Shown: positions 1-10,600, counted from the first letter of the stretch. The stretch: 64,000 nt of DNA from Bacillus sp. Cs-700 (GCF_011082085.1 NZ_CP041063.1:3892001-3956000); one strand, 5' to 3'. The notes: generated by a model not told the origin, from the letters alone. Translations and numbers: made by a program.

Positions 1-255
1 AACGAAGAGAGTGATACATTTCTAGATAATTCTTACACTGGTAAATCTAGTGCGGTTAATCCTGCTAATTATGCTTATTATAATGTATCTTATTTTGATA
101 GAATAAGAGGTCATCTACCAGTTCCGTCTTCACTTAAGCATCATTCGGTGTTTGAAAACCAGACGGGTAAATTAGAAATGAAATGTGAAGAGTTTATATA
201 TGAATGGTGGTGGCAAAAGAAGCATAATCGCATTTATTTTTATGGGACGGTGTGA
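1..255 (+). pseudogene. 3' fragment of an unrecognised gene
   Basis: This frame is open from the left edge of the window to a TGA at 253-255, so the 5' part is missing. The 84 visible residues are rich in aromatics and end in a run of three tryptophans followed by QKKHNRIYFYGTV. No family was recognised. The TGA overlaps the next ATG (TGATG), which suggests translational coupling in the ancestral operon. It is the first piece of a strand-consistent block of broken frames reaching to about 2612, so I treat it as part of a decayed locus, although this segment alone could be an intact C-terminus. Confidence 0.4.
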
Positions 256-383
256 TGGATTTTTTTGCTGATTACGTAATCGAGCCTGGAAATAAATTAA
301 AAATTGAAATGGTAGAAGATGTTGTTAAGATTCACCTAATGGGTTTTGACGAGCGATATCTACTGACAGGAGAGGCATCTTGA
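255..383 (+). CDS. small hypothetical protein (42 aa)
   Basis: The ATG at 255 overlaps the preceding stop, and the frame closes with TGA at 381-383. The product begins MDFFADYVIE and has no signal peptide or membrane segment. It is acidic and shows no motif I recognise. It may be a genuine small gene or the start of a longer gene cut by a frameshift, because the next frame (from about 379) opens directly behind it without a start codon. A GGAGAGG sequence at 369-375 looks like a ribosome binding site for that next gene. Confidence 0.35.
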   Translation: MDFFADYVIEPGNKLKIEMVEDVVKIHLMGFDERYLLTGEAS

Positions 384-711
384 TATAGGTAAATTAGTTG
401 AACAGGCACATGAAATAAATAAGTCAATTTTTAGTTTAATGTGTGAAATTCTTGCTATCTATCCATCGGGTCTTCATTGGACTGTCCTACAGGATGAGAT
501 AGGGAATTATAGAACGACGACAAAAAATACTATATACGGTCTTTTAAGTAATAATGATTGTTTTTGAAAAAGTAGAAGTAAAAAAGGATACTGGGTTTTA
601 AACGTAAAGAAACTATCTAATTCTATACAGAGGAGCATGAGAACCTTTTATCGAAAATCAGATGAAGAATTAAGTGCTGAAAATGACGAAAAGACAATCC
701 TAAAAAGTTAA
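379..711 (+). pseudogene. broken gene with a winged-helix-like segment
   Basis: A frame without its own start codon encodes GKLVEQAHEINKSIFSLMCE and then a stretch that reads like a winged helix (residues YPSGLHWTVLQDEIG, then YRTTTKNTIYGLL). It stops at TGA 567-569. The same protein resumes in another frame (KKGYWVLNVKKL) up to TAA 709-711, so at least one frameshift separates the two halves. A good Shine-Dalgarno (GGAGAGG at 369-375) sits in front of TTG 380, but that frame stops at once, which suggests a further indel at the start. The DNA-binding role is an inference from the pattern only. Confidence 0.4.
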
Positions 712-780
712 ATGAATGTGAGTCAGATAAAGAAAGTAATGTTGTTGAATTTAATGATGATTTACTTATCACTCAATTTT

Positions 781-1174
781 TAACCCTGCTGAAATCTACA
801 AAATGATTAAAGAAAACTTAGTAGCTACAACTACTAAAGGTGAAAGAGCTTTTTACTAACGGTAAATTAGAGGAATTAGAAAAATTACATGGTAAAGTTA
901 TGGAAACGCTATCTATTATAGAGGAAATGATTGAAGTCGCTCAAAATTCAGGCGATGTGATCAATGAATCTACCAATTTAATTCAAGGCTATGAGAGTGA
1001 TCTTGACTATGGAGACGAGCAAAGCTTTTTTATAGAGGTTTTAAAGTACTACTAAGTTTGAACAAACGGGAAAGAAATGAAAATCAATTGTTAAATCTTA
1101 TCGTAGATAATGAGCTGAATTTCAATGATCGTACGATGAAGATGATGAAGTTGATGAAGAGTCAAGAGAAGTAA
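781..1174 (+). pseudogene. broken gene, helical/coiled-coil fragments
   Basis: Three frames carry consecutive parts of one protein: NPAEIYKMIKENLVATTTKG before 840, then a 71-residue frame from GTG 840 to 1055 (KELFTNGKLEELEKLHGKV and onward, helical and acidic), then FKVLLSLNKRERNENQLLNL to TAA 1172-1174. Each junction is a shift without loss of reading sense, so the gene is frameshifted at least twice. No family was recognised. It is probably part of the same decayed locus as the fragments on either side. Confidence 0.4.
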
Positions 1175-1236
1175 AAGGATCCTTTCTCTTTTAGTTAAAT
1201 AGAAGCTTCAATTAAAGTTAAAGGTGGTGATTTAGT

Positions 1237-1623
1237 ATGATCGACCGATCAAAACAAAGTTCAAGGAGATCCAGAACAAAATCTTACTAATAGTATTATT
1301 GATCAGATAAAAGCGATTGAGCAGTATCTATTATCCATTGAGGTTATTGACCGCTCTTCAGAACATCATCATTTAACACTTCACTATGCTTACTATAAAA
1401 ATGATAAAAAAGTTTTAATTATATCCCAGAAGGAGATCGTTTTGGAATAAAATTAATAGGCTTCGCCTGGAATATAAACCCTTTTGCAGAATTAGATTTG
1501 TCTATTGATTTTGATCTTACAAATGCAGCCTGGGAAATTACGAGATTTTCGAAATTAACTACTTTGAAAATGAAAGAAGTACTTAAGTCCTCATTTAGGC
1601 ACAAAATGAGCGCTCACATTTGA
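1237..1623 (+). pseudogene. broken gene fragment, frameshift near 1420
   Basis: The frame GDPEQNLTNSIIDQIKAIEQ runs to a stop near 1442. The sense continues in the next frame from about 1417 (IPEGDRFGIKLIGFAWNINP) to TGA 1621-1623. Removing one base near 1417-1420 would restore a continuous product of about 125 residues. The content is hydrophilic with a central beta-rich part. The family was not recognised. The next fragment (from 1620) overlaps the stop, so these may be successive genes of one operon or parts of one gene. Confidence 0.4.
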
Positions 1624-2612
1624 TGAAATGCACAAAATCTGTATTTCATGCCTACGTTCTTAAGAACCCTGAATTTTTCTCTTCCAAAGAATTTATACTT
1701 AATAAAGCAGTAGGCTATTTTTGGCAAGGTGATTTTAGCTCCTTAGAGATGGTATATAATAATTTTGAATTAATGGACAGTCAGGATTTAATAGTTTATT
1801 GAAAAAGTGGAAAGTGAATACACCTCCATGCTTGATAAGGAAAAGTTAAGCTCTTCCTTGAAGTTGAATATTGAACAGTTAAAAGAAACGCTAAGCATAT
1901 CAAGACATTTTCAACAACAACTTTGAGGGTTACATCCGTTCACTGGATTATGTTTGGACGATCAAGAATTACTAGTAACCGAGAAGCGTTTTTAAAGAAA
2001 TAGAAAATATAAGAGAGGATATTAAAATTGCCCATCTGTTTTTTAATGATTTTAAAGAACAGGTTCATTCTATTAATGAGCCTCTAGTAAGGGGGATCTC
2101 ACAACCAAGAAAAAAACTCCAATTTGATAAATGAAAACAGGAAAAATCTGTTCTTAATGACTTACTAGTAATGACCGGAACAGGTAAATCCATCAAGTTC
2201 TTAAACAAAACTTCAGTATGCAAAACGAATAAATTACTAATTAATAAGGAGAAGCTATCAAAACTTGTAAGAGCTATTCAGAAAATAGGAATATCCATAC
2301 GGAATATCATCACTTTATTAAAGTCTTAATAGAATATAGTAATGATCGTGGCTTTCTATCTGAAGAGAAATTCAAACTTATTTATCGGTCAATATGACAA
2401 TGTAGATTTATTAAAAGATTTTTGTTTACGTCATGATTTAAAAAGGTTATTTGCAAAGTCCTCCTTAGAGCGTCTTTTTGATCAAATATTGTTCAGCCTT
2501 TCAGAAAGAGGGATGATAAGGGTAACAGCTGAAACAGATGTTTAAAAAAGGAATAAAAAAAGTTCAATGGAATTATAATCTGAAAATATACAATGAAGTG
2601 GTGTCTCTATAG
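1620..2612 (+). pseudogene. multiply frameshifted end of the decayed plus-strand locus
   Basis: At least six consecutive frame pieces on the plus strand give a coherent, mostly helical sequence. They are MMKCTKSVFHAYVLKNPEFF (1620-1802), VESEYTSMLDKEKLSSSLKL (to 1926), IENIREDIKIAHLFFNDFKE (around 2000), a stretch with VMTGTGKSIKFLNKTSVC near 2170, the 67-residue frame from 2342, and KKGIKKVQWNYNLKIYNEVV to TAG 2610-2612. The TGTGKS string resembles a P-loop but lies in a disrupted context, so I give it little weight. The locus is clearly non-functional as sequenced. Confidence 0.5.
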
Positions 2613-2707
2613 AAATTCCTAGTAAAAAATGAAGATTAATTCTAAGTAATTTCATTATAGTAATTTGGATTTCTAATAATCTTAATATTTAATGACTAGA
2701 AAACCTG

Positions 2708-2743
2708 AAGGCCCCTTTTTTTCAACAGATGCCAGGGGGCCTT
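2708..2743. terminator. GC-rich hairpin after the decayed locus
   Basis: AAGGCCCC (2708-2715) and GGGGCCTT (2736-2743) form a perfect 8-bp stem around a 20-nt loop that itself contains a T run. There is no strong T tract after either arm, so it may be an inefficient or degraded terminator lying between the plus-strand fragments and the minus-strand HNH remnant. Confidence 0.45.
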
Positions 2744-2887
2744 GATTTGGTAGTATGTTTGGTTAAAAAAGGTTGATGTTTCACAATTGAAATTTCAGAT
2801 ATGCTTATTATATAGCAAGGCTTCTTTTTGTCCATTATCGTATATAAAGATTTTTCATTTCTTCAAACGTTGCTTTTGCGCAGTGTA

Positions 2888-3678
2888 TTAAACGTGGTGA
2901 TTAGGACAAAGAATAATAATATTGTTCGGTTCATGATTTTGAGAAATAGAGAATATTCTATGTGATGCGCTCAACAACATCTGCTCCATATGTATTTTTA
3001 TGGTTAACACCACATACTGACAAGAATTATTGTATAATTTTTTAAGAGTTTTTGTCACTTTTTGATTAGCAACTCTTCTTTTTACTATCGCCTTTTTCTC
3101 TAATAAATGTGCTTTGCTATTAAGATTATTTAGTACTGACAATAAATCATCTTCCGAATAGTCCTCTTCTAATACGTTCAATCTCTATTTCATTAAAGTT
3201 AAGACAAATAGGTTTGATTTTAGGTGTTTTTCTTCACTTAAAAGGTGATTTACTCTACTAGATCAAGAAACACTATTACTAAACCGGCATGAGTTAGATT
3301 TCATCAAAGGCTTTGTTGGAAACTTTTCTGATTGCATTTTTGCCACGCAGGGTTCATACGATTCCTAACTTCATTATATCCTTTAGATTCAAAAAATCCC
3401 CCTTCAGGGTGATATATTGGAACTATGGGATTGAATCTAATTGAATTGCTAATAGTTGCTAGTAGCTATCGCTATCAGTGGAAGGACTTATTCCACTAAT
3501 GATTCCACAACCATAATAGTTATCTATTTTTCTTCTTGAGTCTATCCCCTTGATAATATATAAACGAGTCGCCTATTTTAATTTGGTTTCTGTACCTCTT
3601 AGGGTAATGATAGATTTGAAATGGAACGTCATCATAGTCTGAAGGTTTATCAATATGTTGCGAAAGAATAATAGGCAC
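2888..3678 (-). pseudogene. degraded HNH endonuclease with PUA-like N-terminal domain
   Basis: Reading leftwards from GTG 3678, behind an AGGAGA ribosome binding site, the product begins VPIILSQHIDKPSDYDDVPF and continues IKIGDSFIYYQGDRLKK. This is the N-terminus typical of Firmicute HNH endonucleases with an EVE/PUA-like domain. It stops near 3524, resumes in other frames (YYGCGIISGIS, then IYHPEGGFFESKGYNEVRNR) and ends in a 97-residue frame with SHRIFSISQNHEPNNIIILC followed by PNHHV. That last part is the second half of an HNH site, while the first CxxC half is scrambled. At least four frameshifts are needed to rebuild it. The intact enzyme was probably a modification-dependent restriction nuclease. 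Confidence 0.7.
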
Positions 3679-3771
3679 TTTTTTTATCTCCTAATCTCTA
3701 CTATAATTACTAATATTATTTTAGGGTTTTAAATTAGAAATCTGCTTTTATTATTAAATGGAGGAATAAGA

Positions 3772-4168
3772 TTGTTTAATGAACATCTTAAAATAATGAA
3801 AGATTCATATGGTTATTTATTCCAAATTGAAAATTTATTAAGAAATTTGTCAAATAAATATGACCTTTGAATTTGGTGTGAATTGGATAATCGTTGCGAA
3901 AAAAATACATAAAAATAATTTGACCCAAAAAGAGTTTCACTCTTTGAATTTCCATGAGCTAATTACATATATTGGGGTATTTGAGTGCCTTTCTTCGAAA
4001 ATTCCTAAAGAGATATTACTTAGACTTCAAGGACTAACTGATATAAGAAACAAGATCGCACACAATATTATATTAAATAATATTGAAGCAAAAAATTGCT
4101 TAATATATATGAAGAGTTATTATACACTTTATATAATAAATATTGAATCAAAGCGGACGTCCAATTAA
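3772..4168 (+). pseudogene. HEPN-domain protein split by a single-base insertion
   Basis: TTG 3772 follows a perfect GGAGGAATAAGA ribosome binding site. The frame gives MFNEHLKIMKDSYGYLFQIE and then stops at 3868-3870. The overlapping frame from 3860 continues with FEFGVNWIIVAKKIHKNNLT and reaches a HEPN-like Rx4H motif (RNKIAH) near 4050. Deleting one C at 3863/3864 fuses both parts into a protein of about 131 residues. HEPN proteins of this size are usually RNases in toxin-antitoxin or abortive infection modules. No nucleotidyltransferase partner is seen next to it. A base-calling error is possible because only one base is involved. Confidence 0.5.
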
Positions 4169-4293
4169 AGTATTTTTGGAAATATTTGTACTAACGTTTT
4201 ATTGATCAGAAAGTTAACCTGTTGAAAAAATCACCCTATAGTATATTTTAAAGCCTACTGTAGGGAGAATATGATATTATTGTTCATTATTTT

Positions 4294-5728
4294 TTAAACT
4301 AAAAGATTAGGGTCTAAGTCATTTACGAATTGAGAATATTCCTTTGAAGCTAACAGTGTTAGTGTCTTTAGCTCTTGTCATGGAAACGTATAATTTCTTT
4401 CGTTCACGAGACATAATCATCTTCATCTTCACCTGGAGAAGGAGATTTGAAAGGCAGTTTCCCTTTTTTAAGATCTACCACTATGACATGATCAAACTCT
4501 AGTCCTTTTGAAGACTGGTAAGTTATTAGTTTAACACCGGGTGAAACGAATTCTGAGTTGTCTTCTCTTATTTGATAAACAACGATCCCTTTACTATCAA
4601 AGGTCCTTTAAAGTACCAAGTTTGTAATGAGATTGTGCGATGATACCTATTGTATCTTCTGGATAGGAAGTTCTGATTGTTTTCACGTATTCGAGAATAC
4701 ATTTGCTCCTCACTTGATTTGTCAGGGCATAGACAAAGTTCAGGTATCTTTCCATCAACATTTGGCTCTTCAGCTTTATTATAATCTTCATCAGTAATAT
4801 AATACTTATCCTGCTCTTGAAAATGGTTTGCGAGTCTCACAATCTGACGAGTGGATCGAAAAGTTTGTTTTAGTAACTGACTTCGATTTCCTACTACTTT
4901 AATTCCGGCATTTTTCCATGTGAATGTTCGCCTGTAAATTTGCTGTCCTTTATCTGCTCCAATCGTCAAACTTTTTTTGGTTATTGAACTAATAGCTTTA
5001 AGTTGCATGGTATGAAGATCCTGAGCTTCATCAACTAGTATATGGTCAGGCTTATATCGATCAGGGATTTGATTCGCCTTTTCAACTAGAATTCGTGCAA
5101 GGTCATCCCCATCAATCCCTTGGTAACGGGAGTGATTAGCTAATAGCTCATTATATTTCTCTAGAACATCATAAATGGTTTCCCTGTGTTCCTTTGTCAC
5201 TCGAATATCTGTTCCTCTACCAGAGCGTTTCGTAGAATAGTATTCTTTTCTTGATGAGATACCTGCTCCTTTTATCCACTCTATTTCATCACATAAGAAT
5301 CTTACTAGAGCCTGCTCTTCGCGATTAGTGACTTTCATTTTGGGGAAATTCACATTCTCATTTTTTTTATTTACTATATTTTTAGCAAAACGAATAACTT
5401 TTTCTCTTTGTTCTCCCATTATTAATCGAGTATGAGGGTGATTTGTATGTTCAATTAGCTCTTGTCCCCATTGATGAAAGGTTTTTGCATCTGGTGGTGT
5501 TGTAGTTGTTTTTGCAGCAATTTGTCTAACATAATTCGTAAGTGCTCGACTAAAAGTTAAAATGACTAACGAATCATGTGGTAGTGTTTCTTTTATGTGT
5601 TGAGCTCTTGCCATGAGTATTGTAGATTTTCCACTACCTGGAATTCCTTGAATAAGGAGATCGCCTTCAGGTTTAAAAATAACGCATCTTTCTTGCTTAT
5701 TTGTTAATTTAATAGTTTGCTTGGACAT
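4294..5728 (-). pseudogene. UvrD-family helicase, C-terminal part frameshifted
   Basis: ATG 5728 has an AAGGAG ribosome binding site and starts 12 bases after the stop of the upstream helicase, so the two form an operon. The N-terminal 350 residues are intact: Walker A (GIPGSGKST, residues 28-36), Walker B (ILVDEAQDLH) and the UvrD motif III-like GADKGQQIYR. After about residue 355 the frame derails. The missing helicase motifs are present in other frames down to 4294: KGLEFDHVIVVD (motif V) and RERKKLYVSMTRAK (motif VI), ending DLDPNLLV. At least four indels are needed. A truncated 386-residue protein could still be made but would lack motifs V and VI, so it is very probably inactive. Confidence 0.75.
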
Positions 5729-5740
5729 AAAATATTCTCC

Positions 5741-7573
5741 TTAAAAAAGATCCATTAATTTTTTTAGTTCTTCTTGTTGTTTTTTTTCTTCCTCGTGTAA
5801 TTGTCTCGTTGTTTCATCAATAATAGATTTATCGTTTGCATTGAATCCATCATTCTTTTCTTCGAGTGTTGAACTATGATAAGTAATATGAGTAGTATTT
5901 GTTGTTAAACATTTATCTAAGAAACCCTCAAATTCAATCCCTCTTTGACCAATAACATATAATTGATTTTCTGCCCTCGTCAATCCAACATAGAATAACC
6001 TCTTTTCTTCATCAATATCTGGATGACTACTATGTGGAAATTCTCGGTCCCCTAAATACAAAATAAAAACAATTGGGAACTCTTGCCCTTTTGCTTGATG
6101 AACTGTTTTGATAGATAAACAGTCTGCATCCTCTGTTTGAGTATAGTTCTCTTCTTCAAGCTCAACTAAGTAGTCACTCAAGTCATCAGTATCATAAGCT
6201 CCCTGATCTAGGGCTTGTTTTACGAAATCAATCAGTTCTTTATCTGCATTATTAAATTGAAGTTTAGGAATCACTTCGGACAATGGTTCATCTTCATAGA
6301 GCTCTCTTAATTTCAATCCCTTTTCCAACAGAGATTCAACCTTACCTTTATTTTGTTTTTGTTGGCTATATGGAATGTTGTACTTTTCTAATTGTTCAAT
6401 TATAGCGTCAGCCTGTGGTGAAAACTCTGAGTTTTTACGGTATAGAATACAGATATCAGATAAGGATATATCTGTACTTTTAGTTAGGTCAATTATTTTT
6501 TTAGCTGTGTACTCCGAAGCTAGCTTGATGGAATGTGTTTCTATAATTTCTGGAAGAATACCAGCATGATGTCTAACAGGGGATATTCCGGTATCATTCA
6601 TAAAATGATTTGCAATCTCAATTATTTCTCTAGTAGATCTATAGTTGGTAGTTAGGAAAATTTCTTCTGTACTAAAAGGTGATTTCTGTTGGCTAAATCT
6701 AAGAAAGCGGTCTAGATTTTCACTATTTGAACCATTAAAGGTGTAGATTGTTTGATTTTTGTCTCCAACTACAGTTACTGAATGATCACTATTGTTTAAT
6801 AAAAGCAATAGTTTCTCTTGTGCTAATGAGGTATCCTGGTACTCATCAACAAATATATATTCATAGCTTTCACTTATACGTTGATATGTCAGTTTCTTTA
6901 AGGATAATAGTCTATTAGCTTCAGTAATTAGCCCCTGAAAATCTGTAACGTTTTTAATTTTCTCCAACTTAATAATGCGTTTCCAAAACTTGATTAAGTC
7001 AGTAGAGGTAATCACTACTCTTCCATGGTCATATGTTTTAATATGGTAAGAACTATTTGATGGTATTTCATTCCAATTTTCTATAGGAGCTGTTTCTAAA
7101 TGATTCCCCTGACGTATAAGTATATAGGCCTTTGAAAGTACGTTGTTCACTAGAATTCGATCAGCATATTCAGGGCATAAGTCTTTAATTAATGAAGGGT
7201 CTAAATTAATGAATTCTTCAACAGCAATTCGCTGGAAGTCATTACGGAATTTAGATTCATTAAAGTGGATCCCATGTTTAATGATACGATGAGCTAAACT
7301 ATGAAATGTCAAAATAGTAGGTCTTCCACCGTAACCAAGTATTCCAGTGAACTCTTCCAATTTATTTATAAGTTGTTCTTTAGCCGACCGGGAAAATGAT
7401 ATTCCTAGAATTTTATCGGTATCAATTCCTAATTCTGCTTGAACATAAAGTATTTTAGCTGCTAATGTTGTTGTCTTTCCAGTTCCAGGTCCAGCAACAA
7501 TTTGAGTAAATCTAGAATTGGATGTAACCGCTTGCGTTTGTTCCGGATTTAGAAATTCAAGAATTTTATTCAT
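5741..7573 (-). CDS. UvrD/Rep-type superfamily 1 DNA helicase
   Basis: This 610-residue protein has the complete UvrD motif set: Walker A AGPGTGKTT near residue 28, Walker B IFVDEYQDTS near 243, GDKNQTIYTFNGS, TTNYRSTREI, IKTVHQAKGQEFPIV and RLFYVGLTRAEN near 527. ATG 7573 has an AAAGGAT ribosome binding site. It is shorter than housekeeping PcrA (about 730 residues) and is paired with a second UvrD-like gene 12 bases downstream, now broken. The pair is transcribed away from drmA, and a shared inverted repeat lies between the start codons, so it is probably part of the defence island. Paired UvrD-like genes next to DISARM are not part of the classical system. The role could be anti-phage or repair. 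Confidence 0.85.
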   Translation of the reverse strand: MNKILEFLNPEQTQAVTSNSRFTQIVAGPGTGKTTTLAAKILYVQAELGIDTDKILGISFSRSAKEQLINKLEEFTGILGYGGRPTILTFHSLAHRIIKHGIHFNESKFRNDFQRIAVEEFINLDPSLIKDLCPEYADRILVNNVLSKAYILIRQGNHLETAPIENWNEIPSNSSYHIKTYDHGRVVITSTDLIKFWKRIIKLEKIKNVTDFQGLITEANRLLSLKKLTYQRISESYEYIFVDEYQDTSLAQEKLLLLLNNSDHSVTVVGDKNQTIYTFNGSNSENLDRFLRFSQQKSPFSTEEIFLTTNYRSTREIIEIANHFMNDTGISPVRHHAGILPEIIETHSIKLASEYTAKKIIDLTKSTDISLSDICILYRKNSEFSPQADAIIEQLEKYNIPYSQQKQNKGKVESLLEKGLKLRELYEDEPLSEVIPKLQFNNADKELIDFVKQALDQGAYDTDDLSDYLVELEEENYTQTEDADCLSIKTVHQAKGQEFPIVFILYLGDREFPHSSHPDIDEEKRLFYVGLTRAENQLYVIGQRGIEFEGFLDKCLTTNTTHITYHSSTLEEKNDGFNANDKSIIDETTRQLHEEEKKQQEELKKLMDLF

Positions 7574-7612
7574 AATAATCCTTTCTATTCGAGTGAACTA
7601 TGGGTTGCCTAT

Positions 7613-7660
7613 ATTTTACCAGAATAATAGCTGTTTGTGGATACAATCATCTGGTAAAAT
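7613..7660. promoter_or_regulatory. divergent promoter region with 11-bp inverted repeat
   Basis: ATTTTACCAGA (7613-7623) and TCTGGTAAAAT (7650-7660) are perfect reverse complements separated by 26 bases. They lie in the 124-bp gap between the divergent helicase and drmA starts, and a further GGTAAA follows at 7664-7669. A TAAAAT at 7655-7660 could serve as the drmA -10 box. The two half-sites are centred 37 bases apart. This layout suits a dimeric or looping regulator that controls both transcripts. No regulator gene was recognised nearby. Confidence 0.5.
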
Positions 7661-7697
7661 GTTGGTAAACATAAAACCTTAAAGGGAGGGCTTTATT

Positions 7698-10600
7698 ATG
7701 GGGAAACAGAATGAAGTAAGAGAAAAGTTGTTAGATCGACTTCGTTACGAATTAATTGGTCCAGGGGAAGAATACGAAACAATAAGTAACGCACCATTAC
7801 AGAAGTATCTTGCAGGTATATTGTGGCCAATGAAATCAAGTGTAGCCTCTGATCAAGATGAAAACGAAGTGATACATGGCCGGGATACATCAAAGGAAGC
7901 TATTGAAACTATTGCTCCCCTGGCAAAAGCAATGAACCCTTCTGCAATAGGTGTTTCATTTCTAGTTGATAATAACCATCCTCAAATTTCTGTAAATGTA
8001 GAGCTAGGCATGTATGAAGAAGGTGCAGATAGTAATTGGAATAGGAAACCATTTGAATTAAAAAATTTTCCTATAGACTTAGCAAAAGATATTGGTGAAA
8101 AGAGAGTTGCTAGGATTCCTCTTAAGGATGTAACAGAAGATAACAAGCAAAGAGAAAATATTCAAATTGAATGGTTAGTAAGGGCTTATAAAAATAGTTA
8201 TGCAGTAAGTATGTTTTTGGTTAACCGTTATATACAGGAAACAGACCAACATAAAATTGATCATCTATGTGTGTTTCAACCAAAACTGACTATTAATAGT
8301 AAAGAAGTTAATTCATTTATGGTCAGGAATGCTTTTGCTGCTAATGAAAAAGGATTTCAAGACCAGGATACAAAATCCAATGAGTTATTATATAGAAACG
8401 AAGGAGTTTATGCAGTAGGGCACAATATTGCTGTGAAATGGGAAAAGATTGATGAGGAAGTATCAAAGGCAGGGTTTCTTGAGACTGAGATTATCCCAGC
8501 TCATGAGATTCCAATGGTTATTCCACCAGACTGGACAAAGGGCGGTACACTTGATATGAATAAGCTCGGGGCTATGACTGTCCCTAGTGAAATAAAAAAA
8601 GCTCTAAGCCCACTTCTAAATGAGTATGGAAAATGGATTAAAGAAAGACGAAAAGAAATTGATGTGGTCATAGAAGCCAGACATAAAGATACAGCAGATT
8701 TACATATGCAAAATTGTGAAAATTCGTTAAAAAGAATGTGGGAAGGTCTGGAGTTGATAGTAAAAAATCAAAATGTATTTGATTCATTTATATTTGCTAA
8801 TCTAGTCATGGCAAACCAGAGAGCTCATACGGAAGCTATTGAAAAAGGAAAGGCTCTTAGTCATGTAAAGTCAGAATGGCGTCCATTCCAGATTGCATTC
8901 TTCTTGCAAAATATAAAAGGAGTTATAGATCCTACTTCAAATGATAGGGAAGTTGCTGATTTATTATGGTTCCCCACAGGAGGAGGTAAAACAGAAGCTT
9001 ATCTTGGATTAGCGGCTTTTACTCTAGGTTATCGAAGATTAAGTATTGTTAAGAACTTTCGAACCGATGTCGGTGTTTCGGTAATCATGCGCTATACACT
9101 TAGGCTTCTTACTATTCAACAATTCCAGCGAGCTACTGCGATGATATGCGCATGTGAGGAAATAAGAAAAAGCGCTCCTGAAAAATGGGGGAGTACCATA
9201 TTTAGGATTGGGTTATGGGTAGGGCAAAATAGTGTACCTAATAAGTATGATGATGCAAAAAATGCGCTAAAAGTTAAAGAAGATTCCATATTAAGAAGCA
9301 CCAATTCATATAATTATCAATCCAAAGGAACACCTATCCAATTAGTTTCATGTCCATGGTGTGGAAGCAAACTTGTCGACGATAAGAATAACCCAAAAGT
9401 TTTCCTTACTACATATAAACGAAAGGACAAGCAGAGAAGAGTACTCATTCAATGTCCTAATAAAGAGTGTTCATTTCATAAATCTAACTCCAGTGGAGAG
9501 GGTCTACCTGTATTAGTTACGGATGAAGAAATTTACAGGCTTTTACCTGACATGGTTATTGGAACAGTAGATAAGTTTGCTCGCATGCCTTGGGAGCCGA
9601 AAATTCAAAATTTATTTGGTAAAGTAAAAGGCGAGATTGATAATTGGGGGTTTGTTTCTCATGGAGGTTCCCAAGAAGAACAAAAAAACATCAGGAATGT
9701 TACAGGTAATTTAGAAATTAATAATCGAACGCCTGTTCATCCACCTAATTTAATTATTCAAGATGAATTACATTTGATATCTGGGCCATTAGGTACCATG
9801 GTTGGTTTGTACGAGACTGCAGTTGACTACCTTACTTCTGTTGACATAGATGGAGAAAACATTGGTCCTAAAGTTATTGCTTCCACAGCTACTATTAAAA
9901 ATGCTGATAAGCAAATTAATGGGTTATACACTAGAGATACACAAATCTTCCCAAGTCCAGGTCTTTCGCATACTGATTCATTTTTTGCTAAACAAAGACC
10001 AATAGAAGAAATGCCTGGAAGAATGTATGTTGGGGTGTTTGCACCAGGTAGAAGTATGAAAACTTCGCAATTAAGAATATATGCAAATCTTTTATCAAGT
10101 GTCACTGCAATGGAAGAAGTATATGTTTCTGATAGTCTTGATCCATATCAAACTTTAGTGGGTTACTTTAATAGTATTAGGGAACTTGGAGGAGCCGTCA
10201 GGTTAATAGAAGATGATGTTCCAGCGAGGATGAACACGCTCCAAAAGCAATTTGGAGAAGAAAAAAAGTATAAATTTATTCGAAGAGAGTTAGATCGAGA
10301 TGTCCCTGAGTTAACGAGTCGTATAGATTCTGGAAAGATACCAGAATTACTTGATAGATTATCACAGCCTTTTTCTAAGAACGGAGATTTAGCGCCTGTA
10401 GATGTATTATTAGCCAGTAACATGATTTCTGTCGGAGTAGATGTTCCAAGATTGGGATTAATGGTGGTTAACGGACAACCCAAAACGACAGCAGAATTTA
10501 TTCAATCCACAAGCCGTGTGGGGCGAAGATACCCAGGTTTAATAATCACAGCCTACAACTGGGCCCGCCCTAGAGATATCTCGCATTATGAGGAGTTCTA

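Noticed and set aside
2160-2200. P-loop ATPase from the TGTGKS string near 2170
   Set aside because: The surrounding frame is broken and lacks a Walker B partner or the hydrophobic strand expected before a real P-loop.
1-4200. Frameshifts as pure sequencing error
   Set aside because: Dense indels and stops are confined to this block and a few immunity remnants while tens of kilobases elsewhere read cleanly, so decay is more likely; the single-base HEPN case remains open.
5741-7573. The UvrD-like gene as housekeeping PcrA or AddA
   Set aside because: At 610 residues it is shorter than PcrA and far shorter than AddA, is paired with a second UvrD-like gene and lies in a defence island.
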